Source: Clostridia bacterium
GTDB taxonomy: Bacteria; Bacillota; Clostridia; Christensenellales; Borkfalkiaceae
Assembly (NCBI GenBank): GCA_017463325.1
Contig: JAFTPK010000002.1
Coordinates: 1 to 64,000 of the forward strand
Direction of reading: 5' to 3'
DNA length: 64,000 bases
Positions 33,793 to 41,244 of this stretch are shown piece after piece. The translations under genes were made by a program, and so were the position numbers. Below the pieces are notes generated by a model. That model was not told the DNA's origin. It did not search any database and saw only the letters and a list, made by a program, of their open reading frames with translations. Position 1 is the stretch's first letter. Every line of letters starts with the position of its first letter.

Positions 33793-33990
33793 TTAGCCCA
33801 TCATGATTTCGGAAATAACGCCGAGCACTTTATCGTGACAGCTACCGCACCCCGTAGAACAATGAGTGACGCTCTGTACCACGTCAAAAAGGGAAAGCAC
33901 GTCCTCGAATTTGGTGTGACCCTCTAAAGCGTCCGCAATATCGTTATAATCGACTTTCATACAAAAGCATACCGTATAATTTTCTTTCAT
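33793..33990 (-). CDS. BFD-type [2Fe-2S]-binding protein
   Basis: 65 residues. Cysteines CFC (8-10) and HCSTGCGSC (43-51) give the CxC..CxxxxCxxC-like spacing of bacterioferritin-associated ferredoxin domains (Fer2_BFD), which ligate one [2Fe-2S] cluster. Free-standing BFD proteins release iron from bacterioferritin or serve as small redox or cluster-carrier modules; no bacterioferritin is in view. It has its own promoter and is monocistronic, facing the Fe-S-rich operon across a shared terminator, which makes a redox or iron-supply role for those enzymes conceivable. Confidence 0.8.
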   Translation of the reverse strand: MKENYTVCFCMKVDYNDIADALEGHTKFEDVLSLFDVVQSVTHCSTGCGSCHDKVLGVISEIMMG

Positions 33991-34025
33991 TTGTCGTTTT
34001 TCTCCTTGGATATATTCTTGTAACT

Positions 34026-34054
34026 ATTATAGCACGGTTTTTGTAAATCGTCAA
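34026..34054 (-). promoter_or_regulatory. Promoter of the BFD gene
   Basis: Minus strand TTGACG (34054-34049), 17-base spacer ending TGC, TATAAT (34031-34026). CAAGGAG follows before ATG 33990. No Fur-like palindrome is obvious. Confidence 0.75.
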
Positions 34055-34072
34055 GAAAAAACAAGAAAAAAG

Positions 34073-34609
34073 TCAAGAAAGCTTTTTCAACTTAAACAGT
34101 TTATATAAAGGAAAAAACAATACGCCAACGGATACCGCAGTACAAATCACTTGCGGGATCGTAAAAGGAAGCGCTGCTTTGAAATACGCCGCCGTCGCCT
34201 TCTCGCTATACCCGTACCAGAGCGGGGTAAGCACGCAGTCGATCAAAGAAAAACAAACGGTGCAAACGCAAGCGATTACGACGATCAACGGGAGTAGAGC
34301 GGGAAGTTTAAGCCTTTTACCTAGCAACCCGAACAGCAACGCGAATAAATTGAAATATATGAGGTATAAGACGAGCACCGTCGGGTAAAAGCCGAAAACA
34401 ATCTGCCGAAGCAGAGAAAAGGCGGTGGCAGCAAGCGTCCCTCTTTTCACGCCGTACGAAAAGGAAAAGGCGGCGAAAAGAACGGTGACAAGCTCCACGC
34501 CGGGAACAAGACTGAGCGCAAGCTGTACGGCGATTGTCGCGGCGACAAAGACGGCGATTATTACGACGTCTTTTGCAGTAAATCCCGTGATTTTAGGAGA
34601 AGCTTTCAT
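34073..34609 (-). CDS. ECF transporter S component, probably cobalamin/corrinoid
   Basis: 178 residues with five to six membrane helices (AKDVVIIAVFVAATIAVQLAL at the start) and the general look of ECF-type S components: small, hydrophobic, with a short basic C terminus. No ATPase or T component is nearby, so it would use a shared energising module encoded elsewhere (group II ECF). It overlaps the preceding DUF4430 gene by 17 bases and both lie behind a cobalamin riboswitch. Cobalamin or a precursor is therefore the best substrate guess; the family alone would not tell. Confidence 0.8.
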   Translation of the reverse strand: MKASPKITGFTAKDVVIIAVFVAATIAVQLALSLVPGVELVTVLFAAFSFSYGVKRGTLAATAFSLLRQIVFGFYPTVLVLYLIYFNLFALLFGLLGKRLKLPALLPLIVVIACVCTVCFSLIDCVLTPLWYGYSEKATAAYFKAALPFTIPQVICTAVSVGVLFFPLYKLFKLKKLS

Positions 34610-35015
34610 ATACCCAAATATACGTTTCGCCGCTTGCTACGATCAACCCGTCCGCGCCAAGCGTCGCGCTCCCATAAGTAGTTCCCTCATAGGTCGTCGT
34701 GCCCCATTCGTTGTTGGAGAAATCCGCGTCCGAGGTGTAGAGCATCCAACAAGAAGAATAGTCGGCGGGGTTTTGCACGCCGTTGATGGAGGATACCATA
34801 GTACCCGTAAGCTCGTAGGTGAACGTTTCCCCTTTCAGCGTTTCCATCACGGAGAGAAGAGTGGCGTTTTCCTCAGCCGTTTCCACCTTGATCACTACCG
34901 TCGTAGCCGTAGAGGTGATGAGAGTTGCTTTTGCCTTACCGCTCTCTCCGCAAGAAGCGAGAGGGAAAAGAAAAACGATCAGGCAAGTGAGTATAAGAAT
35001 AATTTTGCGTTTCAT
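34593..35015 (-). CDS. DUF4430 (transcobalamin-like domain) lipoprotein
   Basis: 140 residues with canonical lipobox LASC (Cys22) and a single DUF4430-type domain: LLSVMETLKGETFTYEL, SSCWMLYTSDADF and a final GETYIWVYE segment. This domain is related to the C-terminal cobalamin-capping domain of eukaryotic transcobalamin. Together with riboswitch control and the coupled S component, it supports a surface corrinoid-capture role. AGGAGG precedes ATG. Proteins of this type are also linked to other ligands, so binding is inferred. Confidence 0.85.
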   Translation of the reverse strand: MKRKIILILTCLIVFLFPLASCGESGKAKATLITSTATTVVIKVETAEENATLLSVMETLKGETFTYELTGTMVSSINGVQNPADYSSCWMLYTSDADFSNNEWGTTTYEGTTYGSATLGADGLIVASGETYIWVYESFS

Positions 35016-35040
35016 AAAAGAAACCTCCTAATATAAAATA

Positions 35041-35076
35041 CAAAAACGAACCCCGCGACCTTTCGAGGTCGCGGGG
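35041..35076 (-). terminator. Riboswitch-controlled terminator
   Basis: CCCCGCGACC and GGTCGCGGGG form a perfect ten-pair stem with a six-base loop. On the minus strand it is followed by TTCGTTTTTG. It lies between the cobalamin aptamer and the DUF4430 start, where premature termination would be the off state. Confidence 0.85.
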
Positions 35077-35158
35077 CAAAAATTGCAAACGGAAAACAGC
35101 CGAACGGATCGGCCGTGCGTTTCTTTCGCATCCCCTCGAAAAAAGTCGCTACTTAGTA

Positions 35159-35325
35159 ACGCGGCAGGTCTCCCGGCTTACGACGTCCTTGAAAAGATTC
35201 CCGCCCGTATCCTTCCCACCGTTTGGCAGTGGATAGGGGCAGACGTCCTTACGGTTGCGGGGGCAGCGGAGTAAAAACTCTCTTCCCTATTAAACGCTTT
35301 TCCTCAAAAGCGTACCGTGTTCCTA
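35159..35325 (-). promoter_or_regulatory. Cobalamin (B12) riboswitch
   Basis: On the minus strand the conserved elements appear in order: a 5' stem around ACGGTACGC, TTTAATAGGGAA, then CCGCTGCCCCCGCAACCGTA, ATCCACTG, a GGGAAGG helix strand, and the closing B12-box-like AAGCCGGGAGACCTGCC. Order and spacing match the cobalamin class. A TATACT -10-like box at 35347-35342 lies upstream. With the terminator at 35041-35076 it should shut off the DUF4430 and S-component genes when cobalamin is plentiful. Confidence 0.93.
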
Positions 35326-35414
35326 TTGAAATTGTATTCTCAGTATACTATAAAAAACCAAGAAAAGATATGACTTAACAAACGAAAAAATGTAACAAAA
35401 CCAACTTTTTCGCG

Positions 35415-36215
35415 TTATTCCTTTTCCGTCGCTTTGGCGAAAAAGGCGCGCGTTTTTTCGCTTTTCGGCGCGTCGAATACCTCTTCGGGCGTGCCCGTTT
35501 CCTCAATCACACCGTCCGCCATAAAAATAATCTTATCCGAAACGTTTCTGGCAAAGCCCATTTCATGCGTGACGATAATGATCGTTCGATCCTCGTCGAT
35601 CAACCCCTTGATGACCTTTAACACCTCCCCCGTCAGCTCGGGATCGAGGGCAGAGGTAGGCTCGTCAAAGCAAAGAATATCGGGGGAAAGGGCAAGGGCG
35701 CGGGCGATTGCGACGCGTTGCTGTTGCCCGCCCGAAAGCTCGCACGGGTAGTTTAAGAGCTTGTCTTTCAGCCCCACCCGTTCGAGAAGAGCGGTTGCCG
35801 TCTGTACGTTGTCTGCCTTGCGCTGCTTTAAAATTGCTTTGCGTTCTTTGGACTTTACGCCTGCGGCGCGAAGCTCGTTCTCGTCCTTGATATCCATAGC
35901 GAGGGTGACGTTGCGCAGAGCGTTATATTGCGGGAAAAGATTGAAATTTTGAAACACAAGACCAAAGGTTAAACGGTTCCCGCCCGTTTTTTCTTCCTCC
36001 GTCGCGACGGGGAATACCCGTTTTCCGCCCACGGTGATGGTGCCATCGTCGGGCGTTTCCAAAAAATTCAGACAGCGTAAAAGAGTGGTTTTTCCGTTCC
36101 CCGAAGAGCCGATTACGGAAATAACCTCTCCCTTTTCCATGGTAAAGGAAACTCCTTTTAAAACTTCGGTTTCGCCGAAGCATTTGCGTAGATCGCATAC
36201 TTCCAAAAATGCCAT
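35415..36215 (-). CDS. Polar amino-acid ABC transporter, ATP-binding protein
   Basis: 266 residues. Walker A GSSGNGKTT (35-43), signature LSGGQQQRVAIARAL, Walker B ILCFDEPTSALDPE and switch His in IIIVTHEMGFA are intact. It groups by motif with the GlnQ/HisP class. There is a lysine-rich insertion after residue 110 (VKSKERKAILKQRK) not usual for GlnQ. It follows the permease by three bases. It energises uptake of a polar amino acid such as glutamine, cystine or arginine; the exact ligand is not shown. Confidence 0.93.
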   Translation of the reverse strand: MAFLEVCDLRKCFGETEVLKGVSFTMEKGEVISVIGSSGNGKTTLLRCLNFLETPDDGTITVGGKRVFPVATEEEKTGGNRLTFGLVFQNFNLFPQYNALRNVTLAMDIKDENELRAAGVKSKERKAILKQRKADNVQTATALLERVGLKDKLLNYPCELSGGQQQRVAIARALALSPDILCFDEPTSALDPELTGEVLKVIKGLIDEDRTIIIVTHEMGFARNVSDKIIFMADGVIEETGTPEEVFDAPKSEKTRAFFAKATEKE

Positions 36216-36218
36216 AGT

Positions 36219-36917
36219 TTACACCTTATAATAGGAAAGTTTTTTCTCAATAAATCCAAAAAGAACCGTCAACAGCCCAACGAAAACGAGGTAAAATACG
36301 CTCGTATAGAAGAGGGGCCAAATGATCGCCTTGCTTGCAAACATATCCGCCACCTTGATGATTTCGATCACCCCGATCACTCTGGCGAGCGCGGTATCCT
36401 TTACGAGGGTGATAATTTCATTGCTCATAGGCGGCACGATCCGTTTGACGACCTGCATAAAGACGACCTTTTTAAAGATCTGATTTTTGGTCATGCCGAG
36501 CACCTTACCCGCCTCGTACTGACCGCGGGGGATTGATTCAATGCCGCCGCGGAAGATTTCCGAAAAGTACGCCGCGTAGTTGATGACGAACGCGATCAGC
36601 GTCGCAAGCAGCGCGCCGCCGTTGTCAATGCCTAAATTGAAATAGAAAAAGTTGTCCAGCTTTCCAAACGGGTTTAAGCCCGTCGGCGAAAGCATACCCG
36701 GCAGGTAGTAGACGATAAAAAGTTGCAGCATCAGCGGTACGCCGCGAATGACCCAAACGATCACCTTAAAAACGCCCTTTATAGCCTTGATTTTGCTCAT
36801 AGTGCAAAAGGAAATGAGAAGTCCCAAAGGCAAGGCGAAAACAAGTGTCAGTAGGAAGATTAAACAGGTTATCGCAAAGCCCTCGAACAGGCTTTGCGTA
36901 ACGGTGATAAAATCCAT
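36219..36917 (-). CDS. Polar amino-acid ABC transporter, permease
   Basis: 232 residues with about five membrane helices and the HisM/GlnP-type inner-membrane signature: GGIESIPRGQYEAGKVLGMTKNQ, the coupling helix that docks on the ATPase. It lies between the binding protein and the ATPase in the usual order, 21 bases after the former. Confidence 0.93.
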   Translation of the reverse strand: MDFITVTQSLFEGFAITCLIFLLTLVFALPLGLLISFCTMSKIKAIKGVFKVIVWVIRGVPLMLQLFIVYYLPGMLSPTGLNPFGKLDNFFYFNLGIDNGGALLATLIAFVINYAAYFSEIFRGGIESIPRGQYEAGKVLGMTKNQIFKKVVFMQVVKRIVPPMSNEIITLVKDTALARVIGVIEIIKVADMFASKAIIWPLFYTSVFYLVFVGLLTVLFGFIEKKLSYYKV

Positions 36918-36938
36918 AATACTATTCCTTTTGTTTGC

Positions 36939-37739
36939 TTAGTCTGTGATTTGATCGGAATAGTCGGTGATGACCTGATTAGACAGATCGTACTTTTCCG
37001 CGAGTTGCGCAAGATAACCGCTCTCTGCATACGCAACCAACTTTTCGTTGATTTTCGAGGTAAGCTCGCTGTCTTTCTTAAAGCCAATCGCATAATATTC
37101 CGCGTCGATCACAATTCCTTCGTTGATGACGATATTTTTATAGTCGTTTTGCCCGACGAGCGATTTTGCAAGCAACAGGTCGATCACGGCGTATTGTGCT
37201 GTGCCCGCGTTTACCTCTCTTACTGCGTCCATTTGCGAAGAAACGGGCTTTTTGTTGATGTTCCCCGTGACGGCTGAAACGTAGCTATCCCCTGCCGAAC
37301 CGCTCTCATAAGCGACAGATTTTTCCACAAATTCACTCGAAGAAGTCAGCTCTGCGGAGGAAGAAAGACGAATGACGCATTGCGCGTTGGTCATATAATA
37401 ATAGGAAAAATCCACTTTGTCCGAACGTTCTACGCCGTCGGCGTCGGCGCAGTTTGCCGTGAAACCGTTCCAGATGCAGTCGATCGTACCTGAATTGACT
37501 TCCATGTACTTATTGTCCCAGTTGATCAGCTTAAATCTTACTTCATAGCCAAGGTCGCCAAACGCCTTTTTCGCAAGCTCGGTGTCAAAGCCGACCAGCT
37601 CGCCTTTGTCGTTGGTGTAGTTCATGGGCGCGTAGTCGGTGTAACCGATCGTGACCGTTTTTTTCTCATTGCAAGCGGCAAACGAGAAACAGGATACGCC
37701 TGCAAGAATGGCGGCGATCGTAGTGATAAGTTTCTTCAT
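36939..37739 (-). CDS. Polar amino-acid ABC transporter, substrate-binding lipoprotein
   Basis: 266 residues, lipobox FAAC (Cys23), then a family-3 (SBP_bac_3) binding protein beginning VTIGYTDYAPMNYTNDKGELVGFDTELAKKAF. The GFDTEL segment is the family signature. First gene of the three-gene minus-strand operon, with GGAG upstream and a promoter about 70 bases before ATG. It delivers the amino acid to the permease. Confidence 0.93.
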   Translation of the reverse strand: MKKLITTIAAILAGVSCFSFAACNEKKTVTIGYTDYAPMNYTNDKGELVGFDTELAKKAFGDLGYEVRFKLINWDNKYMEVNSGTIDCIWNGFTANCADADGVERSDKVDFSYYYMTNAQCVIRLSSSAELTSSSEFVEKSVAYESGSAGDSYVSAVTGNINKKPVSSQMDAVREVNAGTAQYAVIDLLLAKSLVGQNDYKNIVINEGIVIDAEYYAIGFKKDSELTSKINEKLVAYAESGYLAQLAEKYDLSNQVITDYSDQITD

Positions 37740-37805
37740 ATTGTACTCCTTTGGATAAAGCTCCGTTTTAGCGCTTTACCCTGCTAAAATATTTTTCGTA
37801 AGATT

Positions 37806-37834
37806 ATTATACTTTATTAGGATAAAGTTGTAAA
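37806..37834 (-). promoter_or_regulatory. Promoter with operator-like palindrome for the amino-acid ABC operon
   Basis: Minus strand TTTACA (37834-37829), 17-base spacer, TATAAT (37811-37806). ACTTTAT-CCTA-ATAAAGT (37828-37811, minus strand) is a perfect 7-bp inverted repeat filling the spacer, a likely repressor site. Confidence 0.75.
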
Positions 37835-37869
37835 GCGTTTTTGCCCTTACTTTATAAATTATTTCAAAA

Positions 37870-37901
37870 AGAAAGCCGCCGAAAGGGGAATTCGGCGGCT
37901 T
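37870..37901 (-). terminator. Terminator of the cyclic-di-AMP receptor gene
   Basis: AAGCCGCCGAA (37873-37883) and TTCGGCGGCTT (37891-37901) pair perfectly; on the minus strand TCTTTTTG follows. Confidence 0.8.
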
Positions 37902-37928
37902 AAAAGCCTCAATGGAATAATAGGTGGG

Positions 37929-38252
37929 TTAAATTTTTTCGTAATGGCAGACGTCGGTGACGAACACGGTTGCGCCTCCTACAATTACCTCGGTGGGATA
38001 AGCAAGAGGAAATCCCGTGGCGGTATAGGGAGTATGGGAGATATGTACCGTCCGTTTTTTACAGTTTTGGCGAATGATTTCCAAGGCGTTTTCCACCTTT
38101 TCGTCGTCGGTGCCGATTAAGATCGTAGTATTTCCCGCCGTTAAAAAGCCGCCCGTTGATGCCATACGGGTAAAAGAAAAGCCTTGCTCGCGAAGAGCGT
38201 CGCTCACTTCGTTGACGTCCTTTTTGTTGACGATCGCGGTGATAAGTTTCAT
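37929..38252 (-). CDS. darA: Cyclic-di-AMP receptor (PII-like, PstA/DarA family)
   Basis: 107 residues from ATG 38252, where AAGGAGG gives a clear ribosome site; the 32-codon upstream extension overlaps the promoter and is not part of the family. Signature MKLITAIVNKKDVNEVSDAL, RMASTGGFLTAGNTTILIG and DEKVENALEIIRQNC match the family throughout. It forms a trimer that binds cyclic-di-AMP between subunits; its downstream partner is generally unknown. Monocistronic with own promoter and terminator. Confidence 0.95.
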   Translation of the reverse strand: MKLITAIVNKKDVNEVSDALREQGFSFTRMASTGGFLTAGNTTILIGTDDEKVENALEIIRQNCKKRTVHISHTPYTATGFPLAYPTEVIVGGATVFVTDVCHYEKI

Positions 38253-38285
38253 AAATAGATTCCTCCTTACCGTTCTTCTACTATT

Positions 38286-38314
38286 ATCATAGCGTAAATT
38301 TCCGTTTTTGTCAA
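38286..38314 (-). promoter_or_regulatory. Promoter of the cyclic-di-AMP receptor gene
   Basis: Minus strand TTGACA (38314-38309), 17-base spacer, TATGAT (38291-38286). Confidence 0.8.
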
Positions 38315-38369
38315 TAGTTGGCGAAAAAAAATCCAAAAAATTTTTCACGGAAATGTGGGTGGAATTGAA

Positions 38370-38398
38370 TTGACTTTTTTTGCAAATAATAGTACAAT
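38370..38398 (+). promoter_or_regulatory. Promoter placed for a leaderless transcript
   Basis: TTGACT (38370-38375), 17-base spacer, TACAAT (38393-38398). The ATG of the zinc-ribbon gene begins at 38405, six bases after the -10 box, which is where transcription should start. No Shine-Dalgarno sequence precedes it. Confidence 0.7.
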
Positions 38399-38404
38399 CA
38401 AACC

Positions 38405-38752
38405 ATGAATGGTTTTTGTATAAATTGCGGACGTCCGCTCGGTGACGGAGAAAAATACTGTATCCATTGCGGTATGCCCGTTTTAAAGGCTACGCCCGTA
38501 GCAGAAAAACACAATTACGCCCGCGCAGAGAGCGTTTGGTTGCTCCTCTCCCTCGTCGGGACGCTGCTCTCCTTTTTTTCCGTGCTCGGTGCGGTTTTTT
38601 GCCTTGTGGGGGCGATCGGTGGGAGCGTGGTTTACCGTAAGACTCAAAAGCCGAAACGGCGGGAAAAAACCCGCTTGATCGCAGCCATGCTATCGGGATA
38701 TTTGTCGGCAGGCATAGCGATACTCTTTCATATTTTGCTTTGGATCGTTTGA
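38405..38752 (+). CDS. Small zinc-ribbon membrane protein, probably leaderless
   Basis: 115 residues. CINCGRPLGDGEKYCIHCG (5-23) is a zinc ribbon with two CxxC knuckles at the extreme N terminus, so the start cannot be moved downstream without losing it. Two membrane helices follow at about 44-76 and 92-114 (LLLSLVGTLLSFFSVLGAVF and MLSGYLSAGIAILFHILLWI). Such proteins are common in Clostridia; function unknown. A terminator follows. Confidence 0.75.
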   Translation: MNGFCINCGRPLGDGEKYCIHCGMPVLKATPVAEKHNYARAESVWLLLSLVGTLLSFFSVLGAVFCLVGAIGGSVVYRKTQKPKRREKTRLIAAMLSGYLSAGIAILFHILLWIV

Positions 38753-38756
38753 TGGG

Positions 38757-38794
38757 CGGCGGTACATACTTCGGTGTGTTTCGCCGTTTTTTTT
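38757..38794 (+). terminator. Terminator with UUCG tetraloop
   Basis: CGGCG/CGCCG outer stem, ACATAC/GTGTGT inner stem, TTCG loop, and eight T. It ends the zinc-ribbon gene only 19 bases before the next start codon. Confidence 0.85.
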
Positions 38795-38812
38795 AGGAAA
38801 TGGGAGGGGCAG

Positions 38813-39169
38813 GTGCTTAACAGAAAGGAAAATGAGGTGATGAAACGGGTGTACGAGCTGACGCGCGGGGGCGGGGTGTGTCTTGTCACGCCCGCCGAGA
38901 TCCTTTCCGCTCTTCCGCCACGAGAAAAATGGACGGAGGAAACGCTGGAAAGCGTGCTAAGCGCTCTGCAAATGGACGATTATTTTGATTTGCTTTTCAC
39001 CGATCGAAAGGGGGAAAAGACGTACGTCATCACCTTGCGAGCGGCGGGGCAAGCTTATCCTCGGGAGGCATTGCAAATGCGGCGGGGGTTTGCCGTCAAA
39101 ATGCTTTGGGCGGTGGCGTCGGCGGTGGTCGCCTTTCTCGTCGGCTGGATCTTAAAATTTATCTTTTAA
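38813..39169 (+). CDS. Conserved small protein, winged-helix-like N terminus and C-terminal membrane anchor
   Basis: 118 residues from GTG 38813 (MLNRKENEVMKRVYELT), picked because GGGAGGGG lies just upstream; a longer ATG frame would start inside the preceding terminator. Residues 1-85 are helical and helix-turn-helix-like (EILSALPPREKWTEETLESVL), followed by DRKGEKTYVITLRAAGQAY and one C-terminal membrane helix near 95-117. I have seen this layout in clostridial proteins without assigned function. With a strong terminator directly upstream and no visible promoter, expression may rely on read-through. Confidence 0.7.
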   Translation: MLNRKENEVMKRVYELTRGGGVCLVTPAEILSALPPREKWTEETLESVLSALQMDDYFDLLFTDRKGEKTYVITLRAAGQAYPREALQMRRGFAVKMLWAVASAVVAFLVGWILKFIF

Positions 39170-39196
39170 AAAATAAAAAAATATTCCTTCATTTTA

Positions 39197-39225
39197 TTTA
39201 CTTTCTTGGGGAAAAATGGTATAAT
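39197..39225 (+). promoter_or_regulatory. uvrBA promoter
   Basis: TTTACT (39197-39202), 17-base spacer, TATAAT (39220-39225), directly followed by the LexA-type box. Confidence 0.75.
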
Positions 39226-39230
39226 AGAAA

Positions 39231-39244
39231 CGAACGTTTGTTTT
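39231..39244 (+). promoter_or_regulatory. LexA/SOS-type operator
   Basis: CGAACGTTTGTTTT fits the Gram-positive SOS box core GAAC-N4-GTTY. It starts six bases after the -10 box, so it covers the transcription start of uvrBA, an operon classically under LexA control. Confidence 0.65.
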
Positions 39245-39271
39245 GAAAGAATGGATAAGGAGGAGAGAGAA

Positions 39272-41239
39272 GTGGAGTTCAAATTGCACGCCCCCTTTGC
39301 CCCGACGGGCGATCAGCCGCAAGCAATCGAAAAGCTGACGGAAGGAGTTTTGGACGGGATCCGTACACAGGTACTCGTTGGCGTGACGGGGAGCGGGAAA
39401 ACGTTTACTATGGCAAACGTTATTAAAAACGTCAATCGTCCTACTCTTGTGATCGCGCATAACAAAACGCTCGCGGCGCAGCTTTGTAACGAATTCCGCG
39501 AATTTTTCCCCGAAAATCGGGTGGAATATTTTGTTTCCTACTACGATTATTATCAGCCGGAAAGCTATATTCCCTCGACGGATACGTATATCGAAAAGGA
39601 TTTGAGCTTAAACGACGAGATCGACAAATTGAGAAACAGCGCGACGGGATCGCTCATGGAACGAGAGGACGTTTTGGTAGTGGCGTCGGTGTCCTGTATT
39701 TACGGTTTGGGCGCGCCTGAGGAATACTTCCGTTTGTCCCTTTCGTTGCGACCGGGTATGGAATGGGAGAGAAACGCTCTTCTTCGCAAGCTGATCGAAT
39801 TGCAGTACGCGAGAAACGATATAGATTTTAAGCGTTCGACCTTTCGTGTACGCGGTGACGCCGTGGAAATTTTCCCCGCATCTAATTCCGAGGTGGCGAT
39901 ACGGGTGGAATTTTTCGGCGACGAGATCGACAAAATTTACGAAGTGGAGGCGTTGACGGGCAAGAAATTGAGCGAGCTTTCGCACGTCGCTATTTTCCCC
40001 GCCAGTCAGTACGCGGTCGGCACGGAAAAATTACGCGTCGCTCTTTCTATGATCGAAGAGGATTTGAAAGGGGAGGTGCGGGCGTTTGAGGAAAGCGGTA
40101 AGCTTTTAGAGGCGCAGCGTTTAAGACAGCGTACCGAGCATGACCTTGAAATGATGCGGGAAATCGGGTATTGCAGCGGCATTGAAAATTACAGCCGCTA
40201 TTTCGACGGGCGAAGCCCGGGGGAGCCGTCGTTTACCTTGCTCGACTACTTCCCTACGGGGAAATTTCTCGTCTTTATCGACGAGAGCCACATGACCATT
40301 CCGCAGATACGCGCCATGTACAACGGCGATCTTTCGAGAAAGAAAAACCTCGTTGAATACGGTTTCCGTATGCAGTCGGCGTACGATAACCGTCCGCTCA
40401 CCTTTGACGAATTCGACGCCCGTGTCCCGCAGCTTATTTGCGTATCCGCAACCCCCGCCCCTTACGAGCTTTCCGAGGCGGGGCAGCGTGTGGAACAGCT
40501 CATTCGTCCGACGGGATTGTTAGACCCTCAAATCGAGATACGGCCAACGCGTGGGCAGATCGACGACCTGCTTTCCGAGATACGAAAAACGGTAAACGGC
40601 GGGGGCAGGGTCTTGATCACCACCCTTACGAAGAAAATGTCGGAGGAGCTTACCGACTATTTAAAGGAACACTCCGTCAAGGTAAAATATATGCACAGCG
40701 ATATTGACACCTTGGAGCGGGTGGAGATCGTCAGCGGACTAAGAAGCGGCGAATTCGACGTGCTTTGCGGGATCAATCTTTTGAGAGAGGGGTTGGATCT
40801 TCCCGAGGTAAAGCTCGTCGCCATACTCGACGCGGACAAGGAGGGGTTCTTGCGTAGCGATACGGCGCTTATTCAAACGATCGGCCGTGCCGCGCGTAAC
40901 AGCGAGGGCAGGGTGCTCATGTACGCCGATACCCTTACGGACAGCATGAAACGGGCGATCGGGGAAACGGAGCGTCGAAGAAAGGTACAAGACGAATACA
41001 ACAAGGCGCACGGGATCGTGCCCAAGACGATCGTGAAAGAGGTGAAATCCACGTTGAGCATCACCAAGAAACGGAGCGCGGGGGACGAGGTCGCGCTCAA
41101 AGACATTCCCGACGAAATTGAAAAACTCAAAGCGTTGATGAAAGTGGCGAGCGGACAACTTGATTTTGAACGGGCAATCGAGATTAGAGAAACGATAGCG
41201 GAACTGCGCGCAAAGCTTAGAAAGGCGCAGAGAAGTTAA
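39272..41239 (+). CDS. uvrB: Excinuclease ABC subunit B
   Basis: 655 residues from GTG 39272 with AAGGAGG eight bases upstream; this start gives the family N terminus [19 protein letters not shown]. Walker A GVTGSGKT, the beta-hairpin [14 protein letters not shown] that inserts between DNA strands, helicase motif ISESH-like FIDESH and a C-terminal UVR motif ([21 protein letters not shown] region) that contacts UvrC are all present. Damage-verification helicase of nucleotide excision repair. Five bases separate it from uvrA; uvrC is not in the window. Confidence 0.98.
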   Translation: MEFKLHAPFAPTGDQPQAIEKLTEGVLDGIRTQVLVGVTGSGKTFTMANVIKNVNRPTLVIAHNKTLAAQLCNEFREFFPENRVEYFVSYYDYYQPESYIPSTDTYIEKDLSLNDEIDKLRNSATGSLMEREDVLVVASVSCIYGLGAPEEYFRLSLSLRPGMEWERNALLRKLIELQYARNDIDFKRSTFRVRGDAVEIFPASNSEVAIRVEFFGDEIDKIYEVEALTGKKLSELSHVAIFPASQYAVGTEKLRVALSMIEEDLKGEVRAFEESGKLLEAQRLRQRTEHDLEMMREIGYCSGIENYSRYFDGRSPGEPSFTLLDYFPTGKFLVFIDESHMTIPQIRAMYNGDLSRKKNLVEYGFRMQSAYDNRPLTFDEFDARVPQLICVSATPAPYELSEAGQRVEQLIRPTGLLDPQIEIRPTRGQIDDLLSEIRKTVNGGGRVLITTLTKKMSEELTDYLKEHSVKVKYMHSDIDTLERVEIVSGLRSGEFDVLCGINLLREGLDLPEVKLVAILDADKEGFLRSDTALIQTIGRAARNSEGRVLMYADTLTDSMKRAIGETERRRKVQDEYNKAHGIVPKTIVKEVKSTLSITKKRSAGDEVALKDIPDEIEKLKALMKVASGQLDFERAIEIRETIAELRAKLRKAQRS

Positions 41240-41244
41240 AAAAT

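Noticed and set aside
37929..38348. Longer 139-residue start for the cyclic-di-AMP receptor
   Set aside because: The extra 32 codons overlap the -35/-10 region, have no ribosome site and do not belong to the family.
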